Made by a program: the position numbers and the translations under genes. Positions 50,443-59,964 of a stretch of 64,000 nucleotides of DNA are shown here, in pieces. The stretch lies in assembly GCF_019308285.1 (NCBI RefSeq), contig NZ_WWEM01000033.1, forward strand, positions 62,001-126,000, read 5' to 3'. Position 1 is the first letter of the stretch. Every line of letters starts with the position of its first letter. The stretch is from Flavobacterium quisquiliarum (GTDB lineage Bacteria; Bacteroidota; Bacteroidia; Flavobacteriales; Flavobacteriaceae). A model generated the notes under the pieces. The model was given only the letters and a program-made list of their open reading frames with translations, did not search any database and was not told where the DNA came from.

Positions 50443-52761
50443 TTAGAAAGGATAGCCAATAGCAATATTCAGAATGAGATTGTCTTTTCTCCAAGAACTG
50501 CTTCCAAAATTAATATCATCAATAACCCATCTTTGTCCGTCTGGAAGAGCTGGATTTCTTAGTGGAATGGCTAAATCTGTTCTTAAAATCAGGAACGACA
50601 AATCAAAACGTAAACCTGCTCCTGCACCAACAGCAATTTCTTTCATAAAATCTTTTGAGATTTCAGCTCCGGGTTTATTGGGATCGGCATGTAAAAGCCA
50701 GATATTACCGGCATCCAAAAATACTGCACCTCTCACTATACTAAAAAGTTTTGCTCTGTATTCGGTATTAAACTCCAATTTCAAATCGGCTGATTGATCT
50801 GGTGTATAATTAATATTGGTTGTCGTTTCAGGAATCACATAACTTCCTGGCCCGAGCGTTCTGGCTCTAAAAGCTCGAATACTGTTTGTCCCTCCCACTA
50901 CAAACTGTTTAGAAGCTGGCATTGTATTCGAATTTCCATAAGCAAATCCTGCCCCTACAATTAATCTACTGGCTAATTCGCTCTCTTTTCCTAGTTTTAA
51001 ATAATGCCTGAAATCGGTTCTTATTTTTACATATTGTCTAAACGGAACATCAAATATCGTTTTAACCTTATCCGGATAATCTGCACCGGTAACCAAACCG
51101 GTAATATTCCCAGCCAAATCCAATTCTCCATTAAAATAGATCGTGTTTTTTCGGCGTTTCTGCATGGTATTCGTATAGGTATAATTGTAAGTTGGCCCAA
51201 AGATTAACTGTTTTTCAATTACCTTTCCTAATGCAGGATCTTGTTGAATGTCTTCTAAATATTCAGCCGTAACATGATTCGGACTAACATACGTCACATC
51301 AATTACATTAAGCTGATGTTCTTTTCGGATGTTTTCCTTCCATAGATAACCAAAAGAAGTATTAAAAGAATTCAGTGCATACAATTGGGTTCGTTTTTGA
51401 TATTCATATCGAAGCGTTGCTTTGGTTCTTGGCACATATTCACTGTTTCCTTCAATATTAAAAGGCGTAATAAATCTTGGCCATGTTAGACTAACTTCCC
51501 CTCCAAGTTTATAAATATTTTTCCCCTTATTCACGCCACCCAATTGAAAATCGGCACCTCCAAAAATCGAGGCTGTAAACAATTCTGCACCGCGAAGGAA
51601 GTTTCTATTATTCCAGTTCAAATTAAGTTCTGTACCCGTATAACTTGCTGAATTGGTTTTACCCAAAACCTCAACACGAATAAACTTTTTAGGCAAAAGC
51701 GTTAGATAATAATAGGAATCTAAAGCATTATCAATACTGTCTGAAGGCTTAAATTCGTTTTTAACAAAGCTAAAAGTTCCCAGATTGACGAAACGATTCA
51801 AAGTCAAATTGTGATCGGTTCTGTTATATAAATCCCCTTTTTTGAAATAGATGGTTCTGTCGTAAACTCTTGGCTTAAAAGTTTCTGCCGTATCTATAAT
51901 AGTAAAATCTTTATACTGAGTAATATTCTTTTTTCTATAAACCATACTGTCGTTTGACAGCGAATAATTCGGATACACAAATATGTTATTTATCTTATAA
52001 GCTCTTAAAGCTTTTGCAGGAGTTTCATCTTTAATAACCAATCTGATTTTTACTTCATGATCGCCTTTACTACTGTCTACTTTTGCCAGAAGATAATCGG
52101 GACTAAAATAATAGTAGCCTTTTTCTTTAAGTCTTGCATCGATGCGTTCTCTCTCTGCTTTTATAAGATCCAAATCATACGGTTTACCCACTTTCAATAA
52201 ACTGCGTCGGCTTGATCTGGCGATTATTTTTGACATTTTTAAAGAATCATCCGGAAAAATCACACTTTTAATAATGTATTGTTTTTTGGGAATAACGGTA
52301 TATTCTGCTGTTACTCTTTTATTATTTACAGTAGAATCTGCGCTGACACGAGTTTTAAAATAACCTCTGTTTTCTGTAAAATTCCGTAAAACCGAAGCAT
52401 TATAATCTAAATCGACTTTGCTAAAAAGCACTGGCTCTTCTCCCACTTTAGTTCGAAGCCAATATCTAAATCCTTTTTGTTTTTTGGGCTCGCCGGCAAT
52501 ATTATAAAACCATAATTTTGGACGTAAACCTAAAAACGTTTTATTTGGTTTTGGACGAAGAAGACCTTCCATCTCCGTTTCAAGCGCTTTTCTATCTTTC
52601 TTTTTCATGATAGAGTCCTTCACTTCTACTGAACCGCCCGTGTAAAGCAAATCGCCTTCTGGAAGATATTTTGTATTACTGCATCCGAAAACAAAAAACA
52701 GGGATAGCAGTACAAAATACTTTGCAAAATGATTTTTTATATGATTACGTTTTTTGTTCAT
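50443..52761 (-). CDS. tamL: TamL, lipid-anchored BamA/TamA-family outer membrane protein
   Basis: 772 residues from the ATG at 52761. A lipoprotein signal (LLSLFFVFGC) is followed by SNTKYLPEGDLLYTGG, POTRA-like segments (VRNFTEN-type and KAERERIDARLKEKGYYYF) and a C-terminal 16-strand barrel ending in the aromatic NLILNIAIGYPF. A lipidated TamA homologue is the Bacteroidota form known as TamL. Its start overlaps the end of tamB by 17 bp, so the two are translationally coupled partners in outer-membrane assembly. Confidence 0.88.
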   Translation of the reverse strand: MNKKRNHIKNHFAKYFVLLSLFFVFGCSNTKYLPEGDLLYTGGSVEVKDSIMKKKDRKALETEMEGLLRPKPNKTFLGLRPKLWFYNIAGEPKKQKGFRYWLRTKVGEEPVLFSKVDLDYNASVLRNFTENRGYFKTRVSADSTVNNKRVTAEYTVIPKKQYIIKSVIFPDDSLKMSKIIARSSRRSLLKVGKPYDLDLIKAERERIDARLKEKGYYYFSPDYLLAKVDSSKGDHEVKIRLVIKDETPAKALRAYKINNIFVYPNYSLSNDSMVYRKKNITQYKDFTIIDTAETFKPRVYDRTIYFKKGDLYNRTDHNLTLNRFVNLGTFSFVKNEFKPSDSIDNALDSYYYLTLLPKKFIRVEVLGKTNSASYTGTELNLNWNNRNFLRGAELFTASIFGGADFQLGGVNKGKNIYKLGGEVSLTWPRFITPFNIEGNSEYVPRTKATLRYEYQKRTQLYALNSFNTSFGYLWKENIRKEHQLNVIDVTYVSPNHVTAEYLEDIQQDPALGKVIEKQLIFGPTYNYTYTNTMQKRRKNTIYFNGELDLAGNITGLVTGADYPDKVKTIFDVPFRQYVKIRTDFRHYLKLGKESELASRLIVGAGFAYGNSNTMPASKQFVVGGTNSIRAFRARTLGPGSYVIPETTTNINYTPDQSADLKLEFNTEYRAKLFSIVRGAVFLDAGNIWLLHADPNKPGAEISKDFMKEIAVGAGAGLRFDLSFLILRTDLAIPLRNPALPDGQRWVIDDINFGSSSWRKDNLILNIAIGYPF

Positions 52762-55700
52762 TTCCTTCAATTTGATTTTCCTGCAATTGCTCCTTCTCTT
52801 TCTCTTCCTTTTTTTTCTGTTTTTCTTTTTCTTTTCGAAGCTTCTCTTCTCGAATCAATTCTTTTTCTTTTTCGGTGCGATGGAAAAGTTCTCTGAATTT
52901 ATTGTAACTCATTGTGATAATAAAAGCAACTCCTGTTTCTACAACCTGTCCTTCTACTGCTACCTGATATTGATTTTTTCTATAAGCACGAACAATATAT
53001 CTGCCGTCTTTTGTAAGCTGATAATCTAAAGCTACATCACCGGCAATATTAGTGCTTTCTTCATTGGCCCGCTCTGCACCTTCTACTCCAAAACTGCTTC
53101 CAACAGTTACTTTCAATCTGTCATCCAACAGTTTTTTAGAAACTTCTACATTCAGATCTGTTCTGTTTTGCATGGTTCCAGAAGTATAATCTTCAGAGGA
53201 TTCTAAATCAAAATTGACTTCAAATCCTGTAATTAATTCACCTGCCAGATTATTCAATTGCTGTGAAAGAATCTTACTCACACTTTGTCTTGCGAAAGAT
53301 TCTGCGTTAACGCCACCGCTTTCACTTTGAAAAGGGTTTTCTCCCACAAATCGGTTTAATAATAAAAGCGCAAAAACCTGTTTGTTCAATTCGGCAGGAT
53401 CTTGTTCTAACTGTTTCAATTTAGTTTGTGTTAATGTAACTACATCTGTAGAAACATTATAATTTCCATCTGGCAATACAATTCCAAATGAAATTTCAGG
53501 TTTCATCAGTTCTCCGTTCATTTTCAATAAAGTCTGAAACGGAAGTTTTTGTTTGTATGTATTTCTTTCTGCTGTATTATCAGTTGGAATTTGGTTACCT
53601 AATAGATCAATCGGAGCAGCATCAACCTTATAAATAGCCGTAATGCTTACATTTGCCATAGTTGGTTCGCCATTCCAGGTAATATAACTTCCTTCCTGAA
53701 TATCGAATTTTCTTTTGATTCCGTTAAAATTCATTTGATAAGCTCCATCCGAAAACTCATATTTTCCAGTTAAAGTTGTTTTTCCCGATTGATCAATTCC
53801 TCCAACTAGTTCGGCTTCGCCTTTTAAGTTCAGATAATCTCCGTTTGCTTTATCAATCAGTAAAGTCAATTCGGCCTCTTTATCAATCGTAATAGCAACA
53901 TTTACATCCATTCCTTTCAATTCCGATTGATCTAATTTATTTTGAAGATCAACTGTTTGTTTGAGGTACATATTGTCTTCATCAACAAACTCTACAATTC
54001 CTTCGCGGTCTGCAATCGAAGGATCTGATTGTGGCATTACCACCGTAAATTTAGTTTCTTTATTGATTTTGATTGTTCCATCCACAACCGGACTTTCTAA
54101 ACTTCCTTTGATATTTAATTTTGTATCCAAAAACAAATCGCCGTAGAACAAATCATTATCTGTAGCTTTAGAATTTATGGCTCTAAAATCATTAGCCTCA
54201 ACCAATAAATTAAAATTATATTTTACAAAATCAACAGATTGAATGGTTCCATTGACAAACAATTCATTATCATTTTCATCAAAAAGAGAAAATTTGTCAA
54301 ATGAGATTGTTTCATTAGCGAAAGTGATTTTTTCGTTTTTAGTTTTAAAATAAGAATTGAGCTGTGTCACTCTAAAACCAGCATCATTAAAAACCAATTC
54401 ACCATTAATTTTTGGAGCCGAAGTATTTCCTGTTATTTTAAAATTTCCAGACAGAAACCCCTTTCCTTCGGTAATATTTCCCATGCTGAAACCTTGAATG
54501 CTTTTGATGTTCAGTTTATTAATTGCGACATCCAAATCAAAATTACCTTCTTCTATTTTATATTCTCCGGTAAGTTTTACATCATTTCCTTCGTCACTTA
54601 AAGCCACATTTGCTACAAGTGTATCAGTCGTTTTGTTGTCTACTTTTATTTCTAAATCGCCAACTTTTTCTCCTTTAAAAGTAAAATCATCAATTTTTAA
54701 GTCCGAAGTAAAAGTCGGGCTGGTCATTACATTTTCGACTAACGCATTTCCGTTAATCAATCCCTGCATTAACAGCTCATCTTTTTTGACCATATTCATA
54801 ATGGTTTCGATTTTGAAGTTCACAAAATCGACTTGCAAGGGTGCATTATCCTGTGTTCCTTGTGACTGAATTTTTAACTCATTTCCGTTATTACTCAAAT
54901 TGAATTTATTGACATAGAGTCTTTTTTCGCCAAATTCGATTGCATTTTCCGGATCAACATTCCACTTATCATAATTTAAAATGAAATTTTCCGCATCCAG
55001 TTTTACAATGTTTTTTGAATCTTCTGCCTTAAATTCACCTGCAATATAATATTGCTGTTTTTCTTTGGCATCTTTTACTTCAAGAGCATACGTCAAAATA
55101 TTATTCTGCACATTTCCGGACAAACTTGTAAACGGAATTTTAAGCGAACCGCTTTCGATTGTCGCCACAGAAACTGCATATTCTAAAGCATTTTCTTTGG
55201 CTTCGATATTTATTTTTCCGTCTGAAATGGTATTACCTCCATAAACAATTCTTGGAATCGTTCCTTTCACATTTAGAGAATCGGTTTTATTATTATAATT
55301 CCCTGTTATGGTAAAAGGCTCTAAGTTTGTCAATTTTGGTAATAATTTTAAAAGCACAGGATCATTGTCGACTTTGAGCATAAAAGCCAGCCTTTGTTCA
55401 TCTGATTCTGCGTTGACTTTTGGATTTTTAAGATCAATATATTTTGATAATGATTTTTGAATTGAATTGGACAAAGTCGTCAGTTTGTACTTTCCAGTCA
55501 TTTCTGCTTTTAAAAACTGCGACGAAATCTTAATTGAATTGCTGTCTTTATCTGCAAAAGCAATAACACGAATCGAATCTAAAACAATTGGCTCTTTGTC
55601 CTGCAAAATCTGAATATTGGACAGAAAAACTTTTCCGTTTAAAAAATCGGGATTACTGTTGGTAATAGCAGCATCTACATTTCCGCGCAGTTTCATTGGA

Positions 55701-57844
55701 CCTGCATGCAGATTTAGTTTTTCTAAATCGGCTATATCAAGATTTAATTTCAGTTTTACGGTTGGATATTTGTCTTTTGTGTCTCCGCTAGCCGTTAAAT
55801 TAAAATTCAGATTCGGGTCTTCCATTCCGGATTTTACGGCAAAAGATCCGTTTTCGATGTTTCCTTTCAGCGTTAAATCTTTATATGTATATCTGTTGAA
55901 AACTGCTTTCTGAACAATTCCGTCAATGACAGCATTTGCCGTTTTAGGATCTAAACCGTTTCCTTTAACTTTCGCATTAAGCGTTATTTTTCCAATCGAA
56001 TCATTTTTGATTAATCGTCCAAGATCAAATTCGTTTAAGGAAACTACAGCATCATACTTTTCTCTTTTTTTAACACGCTGGTCAAATAAAGCATCCACTT
56101 TTGCATTTCCAAAACTGCTATTTAAAGCTAAATTGGTTTTGAAGTTTTGAACTGAACCTTTAAATTTTCCCTGCAAACTCAACTGCGAAGGAAGCTGAAT
56201 GTTTTTTGGAATTGTTCCTGCCGGCACGAACATATTAATATCTTTTGCTGTGCTCGAAATCTTTTTAATATCCAAATCGTAATACGCTTTTTGCGCATCA
56301 GGCAATCCGGCAATCTTCCCCGAAAGGGAAACTTTTGTCGTTCCTATTCCGCTCATTTCAAATTTGGAAATATTCAGATCTTTTACTTTTCCGCTTACAC
56401 GACTGTCGACATACAAAACCGCGTTTGGATTACTCTTAAACGGATTAGTTTTTTGAAGCGTTGGAACAAATAATAAAATGTCTTTGAAACCAATTTTAGA
56501 TTCTTTCAGATTGGCATCAATAGCCAGATTTCCTAAATCTTTCTGCAGTGCATCAAGCGATTTGTATTCAACTTTAATTTTATCCTGAACAAGTGTTTGA
56601 GGTGTTTTTAAATACAGATTTTCTAAGGATGCATTTTTTGGTCCGTAGAAAAAATTAGTTTTTAGAGACTGGATTTGCAAGCCGCTTTTTTCGTTGACTG
56701 TAAGTTTGTTTATATTTCCTGAAATAGTATCATTTCCATAATACAATTTCTCTGCTTCGAAGTTGAATTTACTCAAATCCAAATGACTGTAATCTAAACC
56801 TTTTGCAACAGGTTTTGACTGCATATCATCAAATTTGAAGGCAACATTCTGGATATCAACCTTATTTAATTTTGCTTTCCAGCCCGCTTGTTTTATGGCT
56901 GTTGTATCCAAGTCAGGGGCTTGAATCTGCTTATCTTTTGCGCCAAGACGTAAATTTCCTTTAAGATTTTTAACTTCAAAAGTATTAAAATCCAAAAACT
57001 GTTTATTAAGATCAATCTCATTTACTATTAATTTTAAATTTCCTAGGCTAATGCCAGAATTCAATTTCGAATCTTTATTATCATATAAAATATCGATTTT
57101 AGACAAAGCTATTTTGTCTAACGCCAATTTAAAATCAGGACGTTTCGAAATCGTATCAACTGTTTTTACTGAAACTTCAGCAATTTTCTCGACTACATCC
57201 TGATCTAAAACTACTTTTAAGCCATTTAAATTGATTGTCGGAATATTAAAATCCATCTGATCCAAATCAAACTTCTTGAATTTGGTATCAAAATGCGTCA
57301 GGTTTACCCGAATATCATTTTTAGCGAAATCATCCTTAAAGTTAAATTTAACCTGATCGAGGTTTACTTTGACAACCGAGATTTTGAAAGGTTTTGCATT
57401 TGGATCCTCTACTTTTGGTTCTTTGGATTCGAATGCTTTTATGATGTAATCGAAATTAAAAACACCGTCTTTATTTCGGGAAATATTGGCTTTCACATTT
57501 TCAAGTGAAACCGAATTGATTTCAAGTTCACTGCTAACGAGTTTAAAAAGATCAACATCAACCTCTAATCGTTTACCAGCCAGCAAAGTATCTTTTTTTT
57601 GATCTTCAAAATAAAAACCTTCCAGAACTACATCTTTTGGAAATTTTATCGAAATATAATCTAAAGAAACTTTGGTTTTTATTTTATCCTGAAGGTAAGT
57701 GATCGCTTTATTTTTAACGAAATTCTGAACCGAAGGAACCTGAATTAAAATGATAGCAAGTAATAAAAGTGCCACTACAGAAACCACGCACCACATGAGG
57801 ATACGAAGTATTTTTTTAATAAAATAAGCGGGTTTCTTATTCAT
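52745..57844 (-). CDS. tamB: Translocation/assembly module protein TamB
   Basis: 1699 residues, the largest gene here. An N-terminal signal anchor (about 10-32, ILRMWCVVSVVALLLLAIIL) is followed by an AsmA-like start and long beta-helical repeats (LNINDFTFKG-type strands), giving the bridge-like shape that spans the periplasm and is thought to carry lipids. The C-terminal DUF490/TamB domain is recognisable (VDATPID-like AAPIDLLGNQIP, KLPFQTLLKMNGELMKPEISF). The extreme C-terminus is a Lys/Glu-rich tail (REEKLRKEKEKQKKKEEK). It is first in the tamB-tamL unit. Confidence 0.9.
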   Translation of the reverse strand: MNKKPAYFIKKILRILMWCVVSVVALLLLAIILIQVPSVQNFVKNKAITYLQDKIKTKVSLDYISIKFPKDVVLEGFYFEDQKKDTLLAGKRLEVDVDLFKLVSSELEINSVSLENVKANISRNKDGVFNFDYIIKAFESKEPKVEDPNAKPFKISVVKVNLDQVKFNFKDDFAKNDIRVNLTHFDTKFKKFDLDQMDFNIPTINLNGLKVVLDQDVVEKIAEVSVKTVDTISKRPDFKLALDKIALSKIDILYDNKDSKLNSGISLGNLKLIVNEIDLNKQFLDFNTFEVKNLKGNLRLGAKDKQIQAPDLDTTAIKQAGWKAKLNKVDIQNVAFKFDDMQSKPVAKGLDYSHLDLSKFNFEAEKLYYGNDTISGNINKLTVNEKSGLQIQSLKTNFFYGPKNASLENLYLKTPQTLVQDKIKVEYKSLDALQKDLGNLAIDANLKESKIGFKDILLFVPTLQKTNPFKSNPNAVLYVDSRVSGKVKDLNISKFEMSGIGTTKVSLSGKIAGLPDAQKAYYDLDIKKISSTAKDINMFVPAGTIPKNIQLPSQLSLQGKFKGSVQNFKTNLALNSSFGNAKVDALFDQRVKKREKYDAVVSLNEFDLGRLIKNDSIGKITLNAKVKGNGLDPKTANAVIDGIVQKAVFNRYTYKDLTLKGNIENGSFAVKSGMEDPNLNFNLTASGDTKDKYPTVKLKLNLDIADLEKLNLHAGPMKLRGNVDAAITNSNPDFLNGKVFLSNIQILQDKEPIVLDSIRVIAFADKDSNSIKISSQFLKAEMTGKYKLTTLSNSIQKSLSKYIDLKNPKVNAESDEQRLAFMLKVDNDPVLLKLLPKLTNLEPFTITGNYNNKTDSLNVKGTIPRIVYGGNTISDGKINIEAKENALEYAVSVATIESGSLKIPFTSLSGNVQNNILTYALEVKDAKEKQQYYIAGEFKAEDSKNIVKLDAENFILNYDKWNVDPENAIEFGEKRLYVNKFNLSNNGNELKIQSQGTQDNAPLQVDFVNFKIETIMNMVKKDELLMQGLINGNALVENVMTSPTFTSDLKIDDFTFKGEKVGDLEIKVDNKTTDTLVANVALSDEGNDVKLTGEYKIEEGNFDLDVAINKLNIKSIQGFSMGNITEGKGFLSGNFKITGNTSAPKINGELVFNDAGFRVTQLNSYFKTKNEKITFANETISFDKFSLFDENDNELFVNGTIQSVDFVKYNFNLLVEANDFRAINSKATDNDLFYGDLFLDTKLNIKGSLESPVVDGTIKINKETKFTVVMPQSDPSIADREGIVEFVDEDNMYLKQTVDLQNKLDQSELKGMDVNVAITIDKEAELTLLIDKANGDYLNLKGEAELVGGIDQSGKTTLTGKYEFSDGAYQMNFNGIKRKFDIQEGSYITWNGEPTMANVSITAIYKVDAAPIDLLGNQIPTDNTAERNTYKQKLPFQTLLKMNGELMKPEISFGIVLPDGNYNVSTDVVTLTQTKLKQLEQDPAELNKQVFALLLLNRFVGENPFQSESGGVNAESFARQSVSKILSQQLNNLAGELITGFEVNFDLESSEDYTSGTMQNRTDLNVEVSKKLLDDRLKVTVGSSFGVEGAERANEESTNIAGDVALDYQLTKDGRYIVRAYRKNQYQVAVEGQVVETGVAFIITMSYNKFRELFHRTEKEKELIREEKLRKEKEKQKKKEEKEKEQLQENQIEGNEQKT

Positions 57845-57976
57845 ACGTCAATAAAATCGATTAGATTAATTGCTTCTGAAAAAAGCAGGGTTACACATCT
57901 TACAAAAATGTAAAATTTAAACCTTAACAATTTACATAATTATCAGGAATTATTCTAGAATTTTATTGTTGTTTTT

Positions 57977-58001
57977 GCCACTAAGGCACTAAGATCCGAA
58001 G
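57977..58001. repeat. Octad-phased CTTAG tract
   Basis: CTAAG at 57981 and 57989 with CGAAG at 57997 follows the 8-bp phase, between the GSCFA gene and tamB. Confidence 0.65.
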
Positions 58002-58020
58002 TTTTTTTTATAATAACTAG

Positions 58021-58977
58021 TTAGAATTTGATATGAGAAATCTTTTTCTCTAAGAGATTTATTTTTTGCTGGAGTTTAGCTAAGAATTTCTGATGCTGTT
58101 CTGATTCCGGATTAAAACTTCTATGTCGAAGACTTTTTTGAATTTCGTCTACTTCTAGCATTGTTGAAAGGCTGTTTTCTGAAATATAATTTTCGCTGAA
58201 AAGCTTCCAGATATAATCGATTGCGATTTGATTTGGGTGTAACATATCTTCTCCATAAAAACGATAATCGCGAAGCTCATCCATCATGATTTCGTAAGAG
58301 GGAAAATATGCAGTGTTCAGTTTTGAGTGTTCAGTTTTTAGAACAGAATGCAAAGCCGTAAATAAGTGCGATTTGCTTAATTGATTTTCTACAAAGCCGT
58401 CTTTAATATGTCTTACCGGAGAAATGGTAAAAATGAAGTTGATTTTTGGATTTAAAGCCTGAACTAAATCAATTGTGTTTTGAATGCTTTTCTGAATTAC
58501 TTCAACAGATAACAACTCTTTTGAAAATTGTTTCTGTGGCACTTTATGACAATTGGCAACAACTTCATCTTTCTCTAAAACTTTGTAAATCCAGGAAGTT
58601 CCAAAAGTGATAATGAGATGCGTTGCTTCTTTTAATTGTTTGTTCGTTTCTGAAATAGCTTTATTGAGCGTTTCCAGTAATTCTTGTCGGTCGGCATTAC
58701 TTAAATCAGAATGTACTTCAAAAGAATGCCAGCGTTCGTTATGAAAGAAAACGTCTTTTTCTTCAAACCATTGTTCTTGACAAACTCTCTTAAATAATTT
58801 TTCTATTGAAACTGGATTAAAAATAATCCCAAACGGATTGGTTTCGTTTTGAAATTTAAAATAATCAAATTTCTCCGCCATATTTTCTGCAAAACAAGAA
58901 CCCATTGAAAGTACTTTCGAATGATAATCGATTGGCGAATTACTTTTTGAAATTAGGATTTGAGTTCTGAATTGCAT
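58021..58977 (-). CDS. GSCFA domain protein
   Basis: 318 residues of the GSCFA family, named for its N-terminal motif, seen here as SMGSCFAENMAEKF (around residues 25-39), then TNPFGIIFNPVSIE and ITFGTSWIYKV. The nucleophile-like Ser/Cys position and the later DMLHPNQIAIDYIW (Asp...His) resemble SGNH-type hydrolases, so an esterase is likely. Residues about 212-222 (KTEHSKLNTA) are encoded by a heptad-phased tract at 58314-58341, an odd insertion that keeps the frame open. Confidence 0.85.
   Translation of the reverse strand: MQFRTQILISKSNSPIDYHSKVLSMGSCFAENMAEKFDYFKFQNETNPFGIIFNPVSIEKLFKRVCQEQWFEEKDVFFHNERWHSFEVHSDLSNADRQELLETLNKAISETNKQLKEATHLIITFGTSWIYKVLEKDEVVANCHKVPQKQFSKELLSVEVIQKSIQNTIDLVQALNPKINFIFTISPVRHIKDGFVENQLSKSHLFTALHSVLKTEHSKLNTAYFPSYEIMMDELRDYRFYGEDMLHPNQIAIDYIWKLFSENYISENSLSTMLEVDEIQKSLRHRSFNPESEQHQKFLAKLQQKINLLEKKISHIKF
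58314..58341. repeat. Heptad-phased tract inside the GSCFA gene
   Basis: TGTTCAG (58314), TTTTGAG (58321), TGTTCAG (58328) and TTTTTAG (58335) follow the 7-bp phase of the intergenic ACTGAA-type tracts, read in the complementary direction. Confidence 0.65.
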
Positions 58978-59018
58978 AGAATTATTTTCTGTAAATTTCG
59001 GTTATTTTTTACAAACAA

Positions 59019-59046
59019 AAAAGCCAGCGGTATACAACTGGCTTTT
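59019..59046 (-). terminator. Terminator of the lipoprotein gene at 59073
   Basis: AAAAGCCAG (59019-59027) pairs perfectly with CTGGCTTTT (59038-59046); the minus-strand product ends in TTTTTTGTTTG. Confidence 0.85.
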
Positions 59047-59072
59047 AATTACATTCTTTAAAATTTCAACAC

Positions 59073-59846
59073 TTAATAAGCATATCGTGTTTCATATTCA
59101 ATTGAATTTCCACTGCTATCATATGAAAACGCTCTTATTGGATAACCATTTTCATTATAAGTATAGCTTTTTGTATAAACGGCAGGATTAGGAAATTCTG
59201 TTGATGTTCTAGTCATTTTTACAATGTTATTTTTCCCAAACCCTGCTACTTCATTTAGTAAAAGATCAAATCCTAAAACGTTCTTCAATGCATTAGGTTT
59301 AGTGTCGTATTCATACATTATCAATGTTTGGGAAGCCCCAAATGTTGTACTTTCTTTTATTACATTCCCATCTTTCAGTTCTAAACTTCCTTCTCCCTGT
59401 TTAATATTTGAATCTGAATAATTAACATAGGTAATTAGTCCATTAGACAAGTGTGTATATATAGTTGTGTTTATCGATAAAGCTTCTGAGTTATTATCAG
59501 GAAATCCTTCTTTAAATGTCCTGCTTTTCAATTTTCCATTTTCATAAATATAGACAACCTCTCTACTTTTATACTCTTTCCCTTTAGTGTCTACATCAAA
59601 TTCCGTCTGTTTTGTTATTCTGTCTCCCTCATAAGTGTATACGAATTTTGAATATTCTCTAGTAAGACTTACAATCTTGTTTCCGTCATATACAATAATC
59701 CCTACACTATTAGTGCCTAATTGTTCATTTGGAAATATAAAAGAAACTGCCTTAGGTAAAATTAAGTTGTTTTGAGCAGAATTGTCATCACTCGAACAGG
59801 ATGTTATTAAAATAAAAGCTGTAAAAAACATTAAAAGCTGTTTCAT
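59073..59846 (-). CDS. Lipoprotein with YD-like repeats
   Basis: 257 residues with a lipoprotein signal (LMFFTAFILITSC) and a Ser/Asp-rich start (SSDDNSAQNN). The body has several beta-hairpin units of the 'Y-x-Y-x-G/N-x-r-I' kind (FVYTYEGDRITKQTEF, VVYIYENGKLKSRTF, KSYTYNENGYPIRAFSYDS), reminiscent of RHS/YD repeats but shorter. Similar small lipoproteins are common in Flavobacteria. Function unknown. Confidence 0.75.
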   Translation of the reverse strand: MKQLLMFFTAFILITSCSSDDNSAQNNLILPKAVSFIFPNEQLGTNSVGIIVYDGNKIVSLTREYSKFVYTYEGDRITKQTEFDVDTKGKEYKSREVVYIYENGKLKSRTFKEGFPDNNSEALSINTTIYTHLSNGLITYVNYSDSNIKQGEGSLELKDGNVIKESTTFGASQTLIMYEYDTKPNALKNVLGFDLLLNEVAGFGKNNIVKMTRTSTEFPNPAVYTKSYTYNENGYPIRAFSYDSSGNSIEYETRYAY

Positions 59847-59931
59847 GAATTTTGTTTTTTTTAATATTCAAATATAGAATAATTTATATTTTTAATAACA
59901 GAAATCAACTTCACAAACTAAAACAATTCCT

Positions 59932-59939
59932 TACTTTTG
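59932..59939 (+). promoter_or_regulatory. Promoter -7 box of the ABC exporter gene
   Basis: TACTTTTG fits TAnnTTTG, 25 bp before the ATG at 59965. No clear -33 TTG is visible. Confidence 0.5.
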
Positions 59940-59964
59940 CATCTTCCATTTTTTTAAATCATTT

